Assembly (NCBI GenBank): GCA_025331445.1
Contig: JAIWNE010000096.1
Location: forward strand, 1-64,000
Reading direction: 5' to 3'
Length of the DNA stretch: 64,000 nt
From: Blakeslea trispora
Taxonomy: Eukaryota; Mucoromycota; Mucoromycetes; Mucorales; Choanephoraceae
Below the pieces are notes generated by a model that worked only from the letters and a program-made list of their open reading frames with translations, was not told the DNA's origin and did no database searches. The position numbers were made by a program, and so were the translations under genes. Shown piece after piece: positions 35,119-46,825 of this stretch (within the stretch, counting starts at the first letter, position 1; the number at the start of each line of letters is the position of its first letter).

Positions 35119-38100
35119 ATGACTAAGAATAACCCTATGTTTATGAATATGATCCCTATGCCCATTCCTCTCCCTACTTCAAACTTACAACCCAACCCAT
35201 CATCTCGTCCTCCCTTTAACCTCAAAATGGAATGTCCTAACTGTCGCAGCATTGCTAAGACAGCAAATCCCCTTATTCGTACATCTTTCATTCGCCATCT
35301 TCGTCCCTTGTTATTTGACGTTTTAGTTCTTCAAGAAACTCATGCTACTGATCCAATTTTACAAACCACCTTGCATACTCAGTTCCAAGCCCAAGGCAGT
35401 ATCTGGTCTACTCATTGTGGCCTGATCTGTTTCACGCCTGATATAGCGCTTTCCAACTCCTTTGTCAGCCGCTGTGGTCGTCTAATTCATACTTCTGTCA
35501 CTCACCGACCCAATCTTTTCGCTCTTTTACTGTTACAGTCGCCTACTTTCCTGCCAACTGTTTCGAGAGGTTTTCTTTTCTCTCTTCTGATACTTTACCT
35601 CTTTTCTTTCCCTCTTCACCTACACGGCAGGTGATTTTGGGAGACTTCAATTATTCCTATGCCAATCATTTTCGCAGTACCCCTGAGAAGGCTCCGCAAC
35701 AATGGCTAGAGTACATTGACCGATTTTTTGTGGATGCTATCACACCAGTAGGTCATCCAGCGCTACTAACTTTTCAAACCATCGAAGAACATCATGCATC
35801 GACTTTTGTTTTGCAACTAAGGATATGCTATCACATGTCAAACCGAACTGTAGTACGGTTGATTTTCTACCACTAGACTTGACAAACCACTGATTGCTTT
35901 CCTGAATTTTGCGCCTGCCTCTTCCTTTGTCTTCGTCATCTCCGGCTACCTCTTTTGAACAGGGCCTATGGAAAGCGCCCCACGTTTGGCAAAAGATAAA
36001 GATTTCCTACGAAAGCTGGATTTTCATCTTCAACAAGCGGTAGCTAGCATGGACAGTCATCTTCCAGCTTCCTACAAGTGGGAGCAGCTGAAACAGATAT
36101 CGACCAAAACTGCCAGGGCTCATTCTCGACACCAAGCATTCATCTTTTCTCGCGCGGAATCATTGCTTTAACGCAAACGTGCTAAGATTGAGTCTAATAT
36201 ACTTCGTAACCCTTCTTTGTTTTCTGAGTTGTCTCCCCAACTTCGGGTTGTCCAAGATCAACTAACATCTTCGCAACAATACCATGCCAAAAACTTAGCG
36301 TTGAAAGCAGGTATTCGTTGGCGGATGAAAGGAGAACTCTCCGCTGGCTATCTTAAACGGACAGCTCAAGCTAGGCTCTCCAAAAGTTCCATCCCACCTC
36401 TACATCATCCTAGTCTAGATCGTCTCTGCTCTACTGAAGATGAGATGCTGGATGAAGCTTTCGTTTTCTACGATAAGCTATATTCGCCTGATCCTGTTGA
36501 TCCTAATGCTGTTGCCTCACTCTTGAACTCTCTCCCTCAATCTGCTCAAATTTCTGAATCGGACTCTAGGATGTTGCTTGGGCCTTTCACTTTAATTGAG
36601 CTGATTGAAGTCTTCTCTCGCTGTCCTCGTACAAGTAGTCCTGGTCCGGATGGTTTGCCCTATGAGGTCGTCAGACTCATTGTGCTCAACCCTTCTTGTC
36701 AGGACATTGCCTTGCAGGTGTTCAATGACGCGCTACTTCATGGCAAATTTCCACCCTCGTGGCTTGCCACCTCTGTCTGCCTGTTACCAAAGAAGGGCGA
36801 CTTATCTGATTTGAGGAATTGGAGACCCATCTCCTTGATCAACACCGACGCCAAGGTCTTCACACGAATACTGAACACTCGGTTCCTCCAGACAACAGAT
36901 AGTTTGATCAATCCGTATCAGTCTGGCTTCGTGCGTGGTAGATTTATCGCTGATAATGGCTTGCTGATGAAACTTGTGATGGAGCATGTTCGCTCTACCA
37001 ATTTTCCGGCCATTGCCCTTCTCTTGGATCAAGAAAAAGCGTATGATTGGATTCATCCTCAATATTTTCACCTGGTGCTTGAACGTTTTGGTTTCCCTTC
37101 CCCCATCATTCACTGTCTCACATCTTTGTTTTTCTCAACTCAGATGTCAATCAATACCAATAGCTTTCATTCGCCACCAGTCATTCAAAGATGTGGGTTG
37201 CGACAGGGCGATCCACTTTCCCCAGTCCTATTCAACTTAGCCTTTGAACCTCTCCTGAGATCTATCCTTGCTCTTCCTTCTCTTCAGGGTATCTCTGTAC
37301 CTAAGCCTTTGTGTTCTCCCTCCTCTTTGGAGTCCGGCCCTGTCAAATTGCTAGCATACGCAGATGATATTGCTTGCTTTCTCAATGAACCCCAGGAATC
37401 GAATCAGCTGCTTAACTTGTTGTCTCAATATTCAAACGCTTCCAATGTTTTGGTGAACTACCACAAGACTTTAGCTCTCTCCTTGTCTGGTCATCGCCGT
37501 AGCTTCATTGCTGATTGGGCTACCTCCCTGTCGACTTGTCATATCACTCAATGGCATGACTCCTCTTCTGTTGGTTCTGCTGTGTATCTGGGCTGCCCGC
37601 TCTACACCACTCTCACTCAGAGAGACTTTTTCCTTTCTTCGTTGCTGGACAAGATCAGACGAGTTTGTGAAATTCATCAAAGTCGTCAATTATCGATACG
37701 CGGCCGAACCACAGTCATGAACTCACTGATTCTTTCTAAGCTTTAGCATATCCTTCGAGTGGTGTCCGTTCCGCTGTCTTACTTTGGTAATCTCCGTACC
37801 ATAATCTCGTCCTTTATTTCGTTTCGTATCTTTCCCGGACTTAGCTTCTCTACTATGTGCTTATCACGATCTAAAGACGGTTTAAGCCTGCTTGATCCGC
37901 GTCAACAACAGGACACACTGCAACTTCGATGGTTGATCTCTCTATTAGGTGATTACCAGGTTGATATGGAAACCTTCTCTCTGTCCATTGACCCTGCTTC
38001 TACCGAATTTGCTTCCATTGTGTTGCCACGGCTAATTAACTTCTTGGTCCACCATGCCCCCAACCTTCCTGATTTCCGTTTCCCCCTCCTTTTCCCCAGT

Positions 38101-39262
38101 CTACGTCCTTTTGCACTCAAGAACATTGACGGCTGTCTCTCTCTGCCCTTGCGAACCATGGATCTCTTGCTACACTGTTTTGCTTCTGTTGTTGCTTCAG
38201 CCGCTACTTGTCTCTCTTTGCCTCTCTCCTCCATCGTCACTCCTGAAACAATCTGTCGCATCCCTACGTCCATTCGCTCTCTCACTGTGTCTCACTTATA
38301 CGAGCACATCGCCGACAGGGATTTCTGCCTCAAACCAATCGCCTCACGCTCTCATCTGCTTAGGTATCGTACACTCTGTCGACGGTTACATCGGTTGATA
38401 GGTACTAATGCCGTCAAATTTTCGCACTTCTTCGTTCGGACCTTTATTCCTCTTGCTTTTGCACGACTCGGTGGCCATTCTTTTACTCCTGTGATTGATC
38501 ATCGTAGATTCGACTTGACTCCGTTTCTGTCCTCCTTTCTTCTTGATGCACCGATTTACCAGTCTTTACTCACGCGTTCCTTATACCGCAAGATGTGTTT
38601 TCCCATTCCCACCTCGAATGCACCTTTGCCTGTTCTCTCAAGCAAATTGTGGTAAGCTTTCTCGACGTTTCCATTGACGCATTCCGCTCGGAATGTCTGG
38701 TTTCGTACCATCTACGAGAAACACCCTACTCGAGATATTTTGCATACATGGCTTCCAGATGCTTTCTCTTCTCGAGCGTGTCCCCTCTGCCATCATGATT
38801 TGGAAGATTTTGATCACTTTGCCTTTTCTTGCCCTTTGAAGCTGCGTGTTTAGCAATTGACGTGGAATAATTTCTTTATAAGCCCGGCCAACTTATTCAT
38901 ATCTAGCATCCCTTTGCAAAGCACCGTTCTCTCCCTTCAGTTCCCACCGGCATCTTCTCCGCACTCTTTCCCTCCACCAGTCATTATTGGCTCCGCTTTA
39001 CAATGCATATGGCATGCCTACTGGTGTTATATCTTTGACAATTGTCCTTTCTCTTCCGAAGTCGTCTTCCAAAACATCCTCTCCCAAGTCCACGTTGCTT
39101 CTCAGAAATCGCTTGTTCGTAAAGGCATTTCTCATGGTCCATTACCATTTTTCACATCGATGATTCGCTCTAGCGTTCTCTTTGTCCCTATCCTCTCTCA
39201 TATATTTATCCAAAACACAAACCCCTTAAAAAACTTTTTAAAATACAAAAACCCAAAAACAT
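35119..39262 (+). pseudogene. LINE ORF2, endonuclease and reverse transcriptase
   Basis: An APE-type endonuclease begins near 35230 (NCRSIAKTAN, LQETHAT at about 35335). After a frame change near 35560 it continues with ILGDFNYSY (35635-35660). The RT is in one long frame, 36217-37746: SSPGPDGLPYEVV (36635), LRNWRPISLIN (36815), INPYQSGFVRGR (36910), LLLDQEKAYDW (37020), LRQGDPLSPVLFN (37200) and the catalytic YADDIAC (37355). The C-terminal region has a CX2C..H..C finger, CPLCHHDLEDFDHFAFSC (38785-38835). Stops at 36169, 37744 and 38852 and several frame changes make it inactive. The two latter stops are TAG where Trp (TGG) is expected. Confidence 0.87.
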
Positions 39263-39335
39263 AGTTGTGACTTGCCCTACAAGCACTTAATAAATTGAGC
39301 CTTAGTACCCCTATAAAAAAATGTTTTAAAGTTCT

Positions 39336-39942
39336 ATTCATTATAATATGGAAAGTCAGAGAAAGATCCAGATAAGGTTGTTATGTAACAAGAAATCTAG
39401 AGGAGCTGCCAAATGAGTAAAATACCAATTAGAAAATATGTTGTATTTTACGAATATAACAGGCACAAAATATAATAAAGTTTAAAGACGAGTAAAGTCG
39501 ATTAGAACCAGAACAGCCAAAAAAGATAGATATGAATCTGATCCGCGTTTATTTCAAATATGTGCCTAGTATTTATACTTTCTATGATGACTGAGTAACA
39601 ATCCCTAATTTAACTGAGTGACACGGATAATAGCTTATTTTTGGTGTAATGGATAAAGAGTGAGTACCTCTTGTGTATAAACCATAATTCACTATTTGTG
39701 CTTCAATCCAAGTGTACTTGATACAAATGAAGTGTGATCCGATCTTTTATTTTAGATTGAGCTTAAATGTCAATTAAGCTATAGCCAGTTATAAATGTAG
39801 AGCCGTGAGCACGTTTAGGTCTGTATTATAACTCAGATAGGGTAGAATGTAGGCTGTATACAACAAAATACAGAGTTGGATTCAAAGCAGCGAAAAGAAG
39901 TCAGAAAATAATTGAGTACTAGGAAAATTCCTGTGCGTAACA
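39336..39942 (-). repeat. LTR of a minus-strand Ty3/gypsy chromovirus (3' LTR), with a nested solo LTR
   Basis: On the minus strand this LTR begins TGTTACGCACAGGAATTTTC at 39942. It matches 63525-63707 base for base over most of its length once the nested solo LTR (39439-39865 plus one AAATA) is removed. It is directly preceded on the minus strand by a polypurine tract and, further upstream, by integrase-chromodomain sequence, so it is the 3' LTR. The match ends near 39336, where LINE-flanking sequence begins. Confidence 0.82.
39439..39865. repeat. Solo LTR, copy 2, with AAATA duplication
   Basis: Second copy of the LTR at 17388-17814 (starts TGTTGTATTT, ends TATACAACA). AAATA lies on both sides (39434-39438 and 39866-39870). 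The related LTR at 63525 onwards has the unoccupied site (AAATAC once, in complement at about 63595-63605), direct evidence of insertion. Confidence 0.94.
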
Positions 39943-39953
39943 TCTCCTCCGGG
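39943..39953 (-). other. Polypurine tract of the minus-strand chromovirus
   Basis: On the minus strand CCCGGAGGAGA abuts the LTR start TGTTACG. A GGAGGAGA-type tract here is the standard plus-strand primer site of LTR retrotransposons and fixes the orientation. Confidence 0.75.
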
Positions 39954-40797
39954 TTGGAAGAAGATCATGATCCATGATCTTCAAAAGGATTCAAGTAAGA
40001 GTCAGTCTTGCACCAAGAGTCTTGAAAAATATAAAGTCTTGAAGTATCATCGTGAAATAATTTGATAATTAAAATTGATTCATTGAAATAAGTTGAATTG
40101 AGATGGATCAGTTGTCAAATATTGTTGCAATACTGATATGAAAACATTGAATGTTCTAAATAAGTTGTTGAGAACATTTGTCGAAGAAATAATTGCGGAT
40201 GAGAATTTGTTGAGAATAATTGTCGAAGTTGATGTAACTGTACTATTTGACAACTTAAAAAATTAATAAAAAACACAAGTAGATTTAAAGGGGGTTTATT
40301 TCAATACAAAAGTAAAGCGATTCTTCTCTAATTTTACTTCTAAATTTTATCTCTATTTGTACTTTTCGAAAGCTAGGATGATTTATAATATCTGGATTAT
40401 TGTTGATCGTATATTAACATGATTCCTTCGATGTGGATATCCAGAATCTATGATAGTTCAAAGTACGCATCTAAGTTGTGGCAAGAATACTAGCTTGGAT
40501 AGCCTTTCGATGTCAGACTCAAAATTGGACGCATAAAGAATAATTATTATTATATTGAAATAGAAGGATTGTATTGGCTGATTTAAGAATATAAGTATCT
40601 ATAGTTATGTAGTTCACTAAATGCTCCCCCACCAAAGAAAACAAAGTTGTACCTGATAGTTTAAGGAAGTCAATATATGTGATTTAAAATTTTGGTATCT
40701 GCATAATTGATGTGCGCATAAAAAAAAATTATAAGATTGTAGAAAATTTGAAAGGGTGTATCTAGAAGGAGACTACGAAATTCTAGAAAGCGATTAA
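39954..40797. other. Internal 3' non-coding region of the chromovirus
   Basis: Between chromodomain and polypurine tract. No coding signature. A repeated GTTGAGAA(C/T)A(A)TTTGTCGAAG motif occurs twice around 40165-40220. Confidence 0.45.
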
Positions 40798-42245
40798 TTT
40801 TTCCTGCTTTTCTTAGACCATCCTGTCTTTCTCTCACGTACGTCTTTCTCGCATCTATGCTTCTTTCTCTTATCTCCAGTGCCTCTCTTACGCTTCAATT
40901 CAACCCAAAAATCAGTGGTCTGTTTTGCCTCGTCAATTTGCCGCCAATACTCATTGATGGTAACAGGCGATGAGAATTAATCAGGAGCTAGCCAAAAATT
41001 TCAGCTATCGCCATGATTGATCCATTTCATCAAATACTCTTTCTTACCTCCTTCAAGGACTCGATGATTGATGGCCTTTCCAACCTCATAGACTTCATCA
41101 TCAATTTCAAACTCATCCAGAGTGATGATTTTCAATTCTGAAGGTACATATTCGCAATGCAGAAGCTCGTTCATTTCGTCCTTTAAGACATAACTTCCGG
41201 CTTTAGTTTTGCGAACAACTGTGAACGGTCCTTCATAAAGAGGTGCCAGTTTGTTCTTTCGTCTATCCAGTCTGACCATGACAGTAGTGTCCATAGGAAT
41301 ATCAATAAGGTAGTGTTTGTCATCTAACCTTTTACTATATTCATCGGCTAACTTCTTTGCCCGTTCGCTTACAGCTGGAAAAACAATGTCTTGCATGTAT
41401 TCAACTCTTTCTGTTGTATTAAGCGTACAACATGGCATAACTAACGAAACGATTGTACCTTATTGGATTACAAACTATTAATTATATTTAATGATCTTAA
41501 TGTTAACTAGACGTCCACCTACTTAGTGAATGAATGAATAAGTTCCTAATAACAAACACCACAATGAAATAGTACGAATAACTTATTTATTTCCTAAATA
41601 CAAACAAGACTTGCACTGAATGAACACTTAAATGTTGACACAGACCTTACTATATAAATACTTCTACGTTTTCAAAAATAAACAGTAATTCTTTATCTAA
41701 TTTTAATCTTTTTTGACAGTTGATAAATCACTTTCCATCAGCTTATCTTCTGACATAAAAGGTTTTCTGCCAATTTTCTGAGGATTCTTTTCGGTATTTG
41801 CATCATGACGCTGTACATTTACTTGTCTAGCAAACATCAACGAAAACGGAGTGCTCTTGGTCTTTTCTCTGATTTTCATATTACAAACAAGCTGTACCAT
41901 ATAAAGTATATTATCCCAGTCACGTTGGTCATTGCCGCACATTGTTCGAAGTGTATTTTGGACTACCTTGACAGCGTTTTCGGCGACTCCGTTGCTTTGT
42001 GGATAGCGAGGTGTTATGAAGCGATGATCAATAGCCAACCTCTTTGTCACTAATTTCATAAGGGAATTTTTATATTATCCTCCGTTATCAAATTGCATCA
42101 CTAAACTGTTAGGTAAGCCATAGTCAGCGAATACTTTGATAAGCACATCTACTATGGTCGTACTCTGCTTATTAGGTACAGGCCGAGCGATAATATACTT
42201 TGTGCACACTTCAACGATCACTACAATATAGCAGTTTTGTCTGTT
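40798..42245 (-). pseudogene. Chromovirus integrase and chromodomain fragment
   Basis: Minus strand from about 42245: the integrase core starts after the first Asp block. Visible are MQFDNGG (second Asp, about 42095), RFITPRYPQSNGVAENAVK (Glu, about 41990-42045) and NTLRTM. A break near 41450-41700 is followed by the C-terminal barrel (VMVRLDRRKNKLAPLYEGPF). A chromodomain follows (EYLMKWINHGDS..., then past two stops FSSPVTINEYWRQ), ending in a basic tail near 40800. The 5' part of the element (gag, protease, RT, RNase H) is missing upstream of 42245. Chromodomains of this class steer integration to particular chromatin. Confidence 0.85.
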
Positions 42246-42549
42246 AGTTATAGGGAATGTGAAACGTAGCTAACAAAATTTTCCCTTAATTCAATTCTTA
42301 AATCCTAATCGATATTATCAAAAGTCACATTCGATTACAATCCACATTTATTGCTGTAATTTCTCAATCTATTAAAACTCCACTTTTCCTCTACTATTGA
42401 TTAATTACCACAACTCCAAATTAACCAACAATCACTTGTTGGTATGATATTATATAATTTAAGTAGATATTGTTATTAAGATTTCTATAGTTAGTTTTAT
42501 TTTTCAAATAAAGTTTCCTTCCATAAATTATTGGTGCCTTCTACCAGAA

Positions 42550-43390
42550 GCATCTTGCAGTTTAAAAACCTGTCAATTGGTATAAAAATCTCAAGATTGC
42601 TACTGTAATCAATTAGAATAAACAACGCATTCAAACCACCAAAGTTCTCAAGAGGAGAAGATACTACAAGCTGGGTGCAACGCTTAAAAGGGCAGCTAAA
42701 CTAAACAAATGGGATGACGATGCCAAATTGTACTCGGCAGAGTTATGCTTCCAAAATGAATCAACGAAACAATGGTTTTCTGGCAGAGATTTCACCTCTT
42801 GGCATAAATTTATCGGAGAATTCAATGTTAAATATCACAAGAAAATCGATGCTGACAAGATAATCAAGAAAATTATGGAATTTAAGATCAAGAAACATGA
42901 ATCTATGCAGGAATACATCGAACGATTTGATACGCTTATTATTAACTACAAGAAAATTACCCTGATCAAAATGAATGAATACAGAAACCGGCTAATCCCT
43001 CAAAAGACAAGAATCCCGTTGAAAAACCCCAAATTGAAGACTCATTAGTTGGTAAACTAAATGACAAGAGTTTGATTCGTTATTTGATCAACGGTTTGAA
43101 AGACTGTTCTCTCAAGCGATTCCTTAAATATGAAAATTCCGGAACTGTAGAAAAACTTTACAAAATTGTGTCTTAAACTTGTGATTCCGACGAAGAAGAA
43201 TCTCCGGATGATAGTGAATCTGAATCTATGAATAGTGACTCTGAAAGTTCCAATAAATCGAAATTTAAAAATGTAAGCCTACCAAGAAATCTAATTATGA
43301 CAGAGTTAAGAAAAAGAAAAAGTCCAAAGATAAAAGCGTTTAAAATCAAGAAATGACAAGCTTACTTGAGGGTTTTGAAAAGCTGAGCCT
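42550..43390 (+). pseudogene. Ty3/gypsy gag fragment
   Basis: Plus-strand reading, mostly open 42640-43048 (LYSAELCFQNES.., then SWHKFIGEFNVKYHKK and MQEYIERFDTLI), typical of retrotransposon capsid. After frame changes, an acidic Ser/Asp/Glu stretch (43190-43260) and NQEMTSLLEGFEKLSL lead up to 43390. The reading appears to continue on the far side of the DDE element at 46030 with a degenerate knuckle-like CFINKGSHSYS. No LTR identified. Confidence 0.7.
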
Positions 43391-43392
43391 TA

Positions 43393-46029
43393 ACGTGCCT
43401 CCAGACTTAAAATCCCGAAAAAATCATAAGTTTTCAAGAAGCTTCACGTAAAAACTTTTGCATGCAAAAACTTGCGAAGTAGCGCAAATGTTATTTTTTA
43501 ACCTTTCTCAACAATATTGACGCATCAAAAGTTATTTTTTATTATAAAAGTTTTGAGCTGAAGCTTTTTATGTTTGATCGCTACTTCAAAAATATAAGCA
43601 GGTGGCCCACTTAAGGGACCTAAGATTTGAAACATGGCATCTTCCAGCAAAATTTTTTGTAAGACCGATTTTTCTGATATTCAATATGTTTAGCCAATCA
43701 CGTTTAAGATGTCAAGATTCTATAAATGGTAACCTGTTATTGTTTGTAAATCCTTTCTCTGATCTTTACCTTAACATATCTCAAAATGCCTTATCCTAGC
43801 AAGAAAAAATTGAAATTTGCTGCTCAAAAGAAAGATGAGAAGGGAAGACTTGTAAAGGAAACCCCTGTTGAGATTGCACCTGAAAGTACAATTGAATCGA
43901 ACAAGATTGGGAAATCTGGAGAGAGGATACTAAAAGTTTGGCTCTCGATAACTTGAGGGACGATGGGTCATCTGGTCAAAAGAGAAGAGTGCTTTACCAT
44001 AAGACATCGAGAACTACAAAGTGGAGAAGAAATGTGAAGTCCAAGAAGGTAGATCGCAGGGCAACTCTCTTCAACTTTGGCATCAAAGTTCTCAATGAGG
44101 ATTAGCCCAAAGAGGAATACACTCGTCCTCAAAGAGAGCCAATCCAAATTGAGGAAAAAATTGAAGAGTTGCGAAGCCGTGTCAAGCCTGTCACAAACAA
44201 AAAGGAAGAAGGCACTTCAGCTGAGGCCTACAACGGTTTTAGACTTTTGTCTTTCTTGATCTACTTTGAAAACCGCTTGGATGGCCTCAAGATAGGTGAA
44301 ACGTCAGAAAAGATAGCCAAAACCTTGTGGCCTCAAAGCTCCAAGCCCTCCCGTGCTAGAAGCATTGTCAAGTGGTCAAAGGAGTACTTGGAGTATGGTG
44401 ATCTCTCTGATCATTGTCAAGGACTACATGTCAAGCGCCAGTCTTTCTTGAGTCACAATGACATCAAAAGCAAGGTTTTGGAATACATGAAGAAGACAAA
44501 CCCTGCTGAGAGAACTCTCTTCAGCATCAAGACCTTCATTGAAAAGAGGTCATAGCTTCCTGCATGGGCGTCTCCGGTTCCGTGAGTATCACCACTCCTA
44601 GCAAGTATCTTAAAGAGTGGGGATATTCATATGGCAACAAAAAGACTTGCTTTTCGACGGCCATGAAAGATAAGATCTTGTAGAATATCGAAAAGCCTGG
44701 TGTCAAAGAATGATGAAGTATATGACTAAGTCAGAGTTTTAATCAGGTGAACAAGAAGAGCAGGTGTTAGAACCGAATTTGGATGAAGGTGAAGAAAAAG
44801 TTGTCTTCGTCACTCATGGCGAATCAACCTTCTACGCCAATGACGGTAAGGACGAAGTCTGGAGTCCGTGATTAGAAAGAAAGGACCAGGCTCTTCAATC
44901 ATGGTAAGCAAATTCTAATGCTCTTGTCATGGAACAATGAGGATCCATGGTTGGACCTCCAGAAAGCTGTTTAAAGCTGGAGAGAGTAGAGATGGTTGGT
45001 GGACAAGCAAAGATATGGTTGCTAAGTTAAAGTACCATGTCATTGGGTTGTTCGAAAGCTTGCATCCAGATTGCCGAGCTGTATTCCTCTTTGAAAACAG
45101 TTCAAATCAAGGGGCTTACAGTGATGACGCACTGGTTGCAAGTCGTATGACACTCAATGAAAAAGCATGGCCTTTAACTGAGAAGTATCAGTTCAAGGAT
45201 ACAACCATCGAACTTTCGACTGGTCAGCTTTTGCATCAGTCGTTCTATTATGACAAAGAGATTTTTTGCCATGATTCGAAGGGCAGGGTCAAGAAGAAGA
45301 ATGTTAGATACTTCAAAGGTAAATAAAAAAACAAAATCGATTGCCTCAACTAATACAGCTACTGAATTAGGCGTGAAGAAGATCCTGAAAGAGCGAGGAC
45401 AATGGCTCGGTGATCTCTACGATCAAGTTTGGAGAATGCATTGTGGCAGCAAGGAGCCTGGGTTTCGGTCAATGTGTTGCGCCTTGCATTTTCTGGAAAG
45501 TAGGCCGGACTTTAAATCCCAGAAGACAGCTTTGCAAGAGATTGTTGAAGATGCTGGCCATATCTTTGAGCTGTACCCCAAATACTATTGTGAATGCACT
45601 TGGATCGAGATGTATTGGGGTGCTGAAAGAAGAGAAGCCAGGCTTCGTTGTGAATACACCTTTAAGTCCTTGGAAAAAAACATTCCTGCCTTTTTGGACA
45701 AAGCGGGGGATATTACAAAGATCCGCCGCTACTTCCAACGCTGTATGAATTACGTCGAGGCTTACAGAGAGTATGAAGATGACAGAGAGGTTGCCAAAGA
45801 CTTGAAAAAATTCGTTGAAAAGAGATACTTATCTCATAGAAAGGTCAGAGCACCTAAAGACCTTTAATAAAAAATGTTTATGTTTTGTTGTAAAATCTGC
45901 TGCTTAACCATAATTTCACTAAGAAAATTATATGAATGACTTAAGTTCGACCCACGAATGTAACAAAAAAATGGGATGTAAAAATTGAAACAAAATAAGG
46001 TTCTTGTTATTTTAAGTCTGGAGGCACGT
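43393..46029 (+). mobile_element. Tc1/mariner-like DDE transposon, TIR ACGTGCCTCCAGACTTAAAA
   Basis: Perfect inverted ends ACGTGCCTCCAGACTTAAAA at 43393 and in complement ending 46029, with TA on both sides (43391-43392 and 46030-46031). 2637 bp with one gene. It splits a gypsy gag fragment. Confidence 0.92.
43786..45867 (+). pseudogene. DDE transposase of the 43.4-kb element, catalytic residues lost
   Basis: Starts at ATG 43786 (MPYPSKKK). A basic N-terminus and a helical DNA-binding region (44170-44550) are followed by the DDE domain. In relatives known to me as a fungal Tc1/mariner-like family, the first Asp lies in THDESTFYANDG; here it is THGESTFYANDG (about 44810). The second is in FDNSSNH; here it is FENSSNQ (about 45095). 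The third block, ELYPKYYCECTWIEMYWG (about 45570-45625), keeps its Glu. A 40-nt intron (45319-45358, GTAAAT..CAACTAATACAG) joins the last two parts in frame. Frame changes near 43930 and 44570 and stops (for example 44102) complete the decay. Family recall is from memory, so the residue comparison needs an alignment. Confidence 0.75.
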
Positions 46030-46121
46030 TATTATGATTGTTTTATAAATAAAGGATCTCATTCATATTCTCTGATCTACAGCTGAGTCTATATTATAAC
46101 TGATAAACCTCAAATATTACC

Positions 46122-46224
46122 TTCAGGAACATTATGTGACTGCTAAAATTTATACAGTCACATCATTTTATTTTGTCATAGAATTTGCATCCACCCACCG
46201 TATGACTAAATCGAGGTCTGACTG
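46122..46224 (-). mobile_element. Detached pogo element end
   Basis: 103 bp that match the first 103 bp of the pogo element at 11589 in reverse complement with very few differences, from TTCAGGAACATTATGTGACT to GAGGTCTGACTG at 46224, followed by TA. The rest of that element is absent. Confidence 0.9.
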
Positions 46225-46579
46225 TATTATGTCTTTTCTTTCTATATTACTTTATTCCCTCTACTTTACTTATATCTTTAGTCGGACGACTTTAAACCTG
46301 TTGCTCATTACTTATAACCTTGCTGCCTGATTGCCCTGTTATATCTATTTGTTCTCTTTCTCAAGTTATTGCAAAAACTATCCTTTGTCCTGTTGTTACG
46401 AGCAGTAATTTAGCATTTTATAATTATATGCTTTAGTATTATTCTACTTCTTTTACTTTATTATATTTCTCTCATCTTATTTTCTTTCATATTATCTATC
46501 ATTATCTTATTCTAAATATACTTATTATATTAGTTTTATCTATCTTACCCCAATCTCATTTAAAACTCACATTTACATC
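46225..46579. other. C/T-rich AT-rich spacer
   Basis: No gene. The run TATATTACTTTATTCCCTCT at 46239 recurs at 63969-63995 at the window end, so part of it is a dispersed repeat. Confidence 0.5.
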
Positions 46580-46686
46580 TGTATTATTGGAAGACGCACA
46601 GACGGTAGTTGAAGTGTTTAAGAGGAGAAAGAAAGATGCATTTATTTATTTTAATTACAGATGATGAATATAAAAAGTATCGGACA
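46580..46686 (-). repeat. 3' LTR of the minus-strand gypsy
   Basis: Shares TGTATTATT.. and ..GTATCGGACA (plus-strand sense) with 52272-52364/61483-61496. On the minus strand it is preceded by a G-rich GTGGGGAATG tract that can serve as polypurine tract. Confidence 0.85.
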
Positions 46687-46825
46687 ATAGAACATTCCCC
46701 ACTGAGATACGATATATAGGATAAGAAATAAAAGGTGAGAGAAATGATACTAGAGATAAAATATATATGCGACTTTTTTAAGTCGCATTAAAACCCAAAG
46801 GGAAAAAGCTTGACTCCGAGAACTT

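Larger units (their letters stand above)
33706..39325 (+). mobile_element. LINE (non-LTR retrotransposon), near full length
   Basis: Two ORFs in the usual order (knuckle-bearing ORF1, then endonuclease plus reverse transcriptase). The 3' end is an A-rich tail near 39317-39325. The 5' start is set at the right end of the MULE inverted repeat because coding begins 18 bp later; the true 5' UTR may have been displaced by that element. I found no clear target duplication. Confidence 0.8.
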
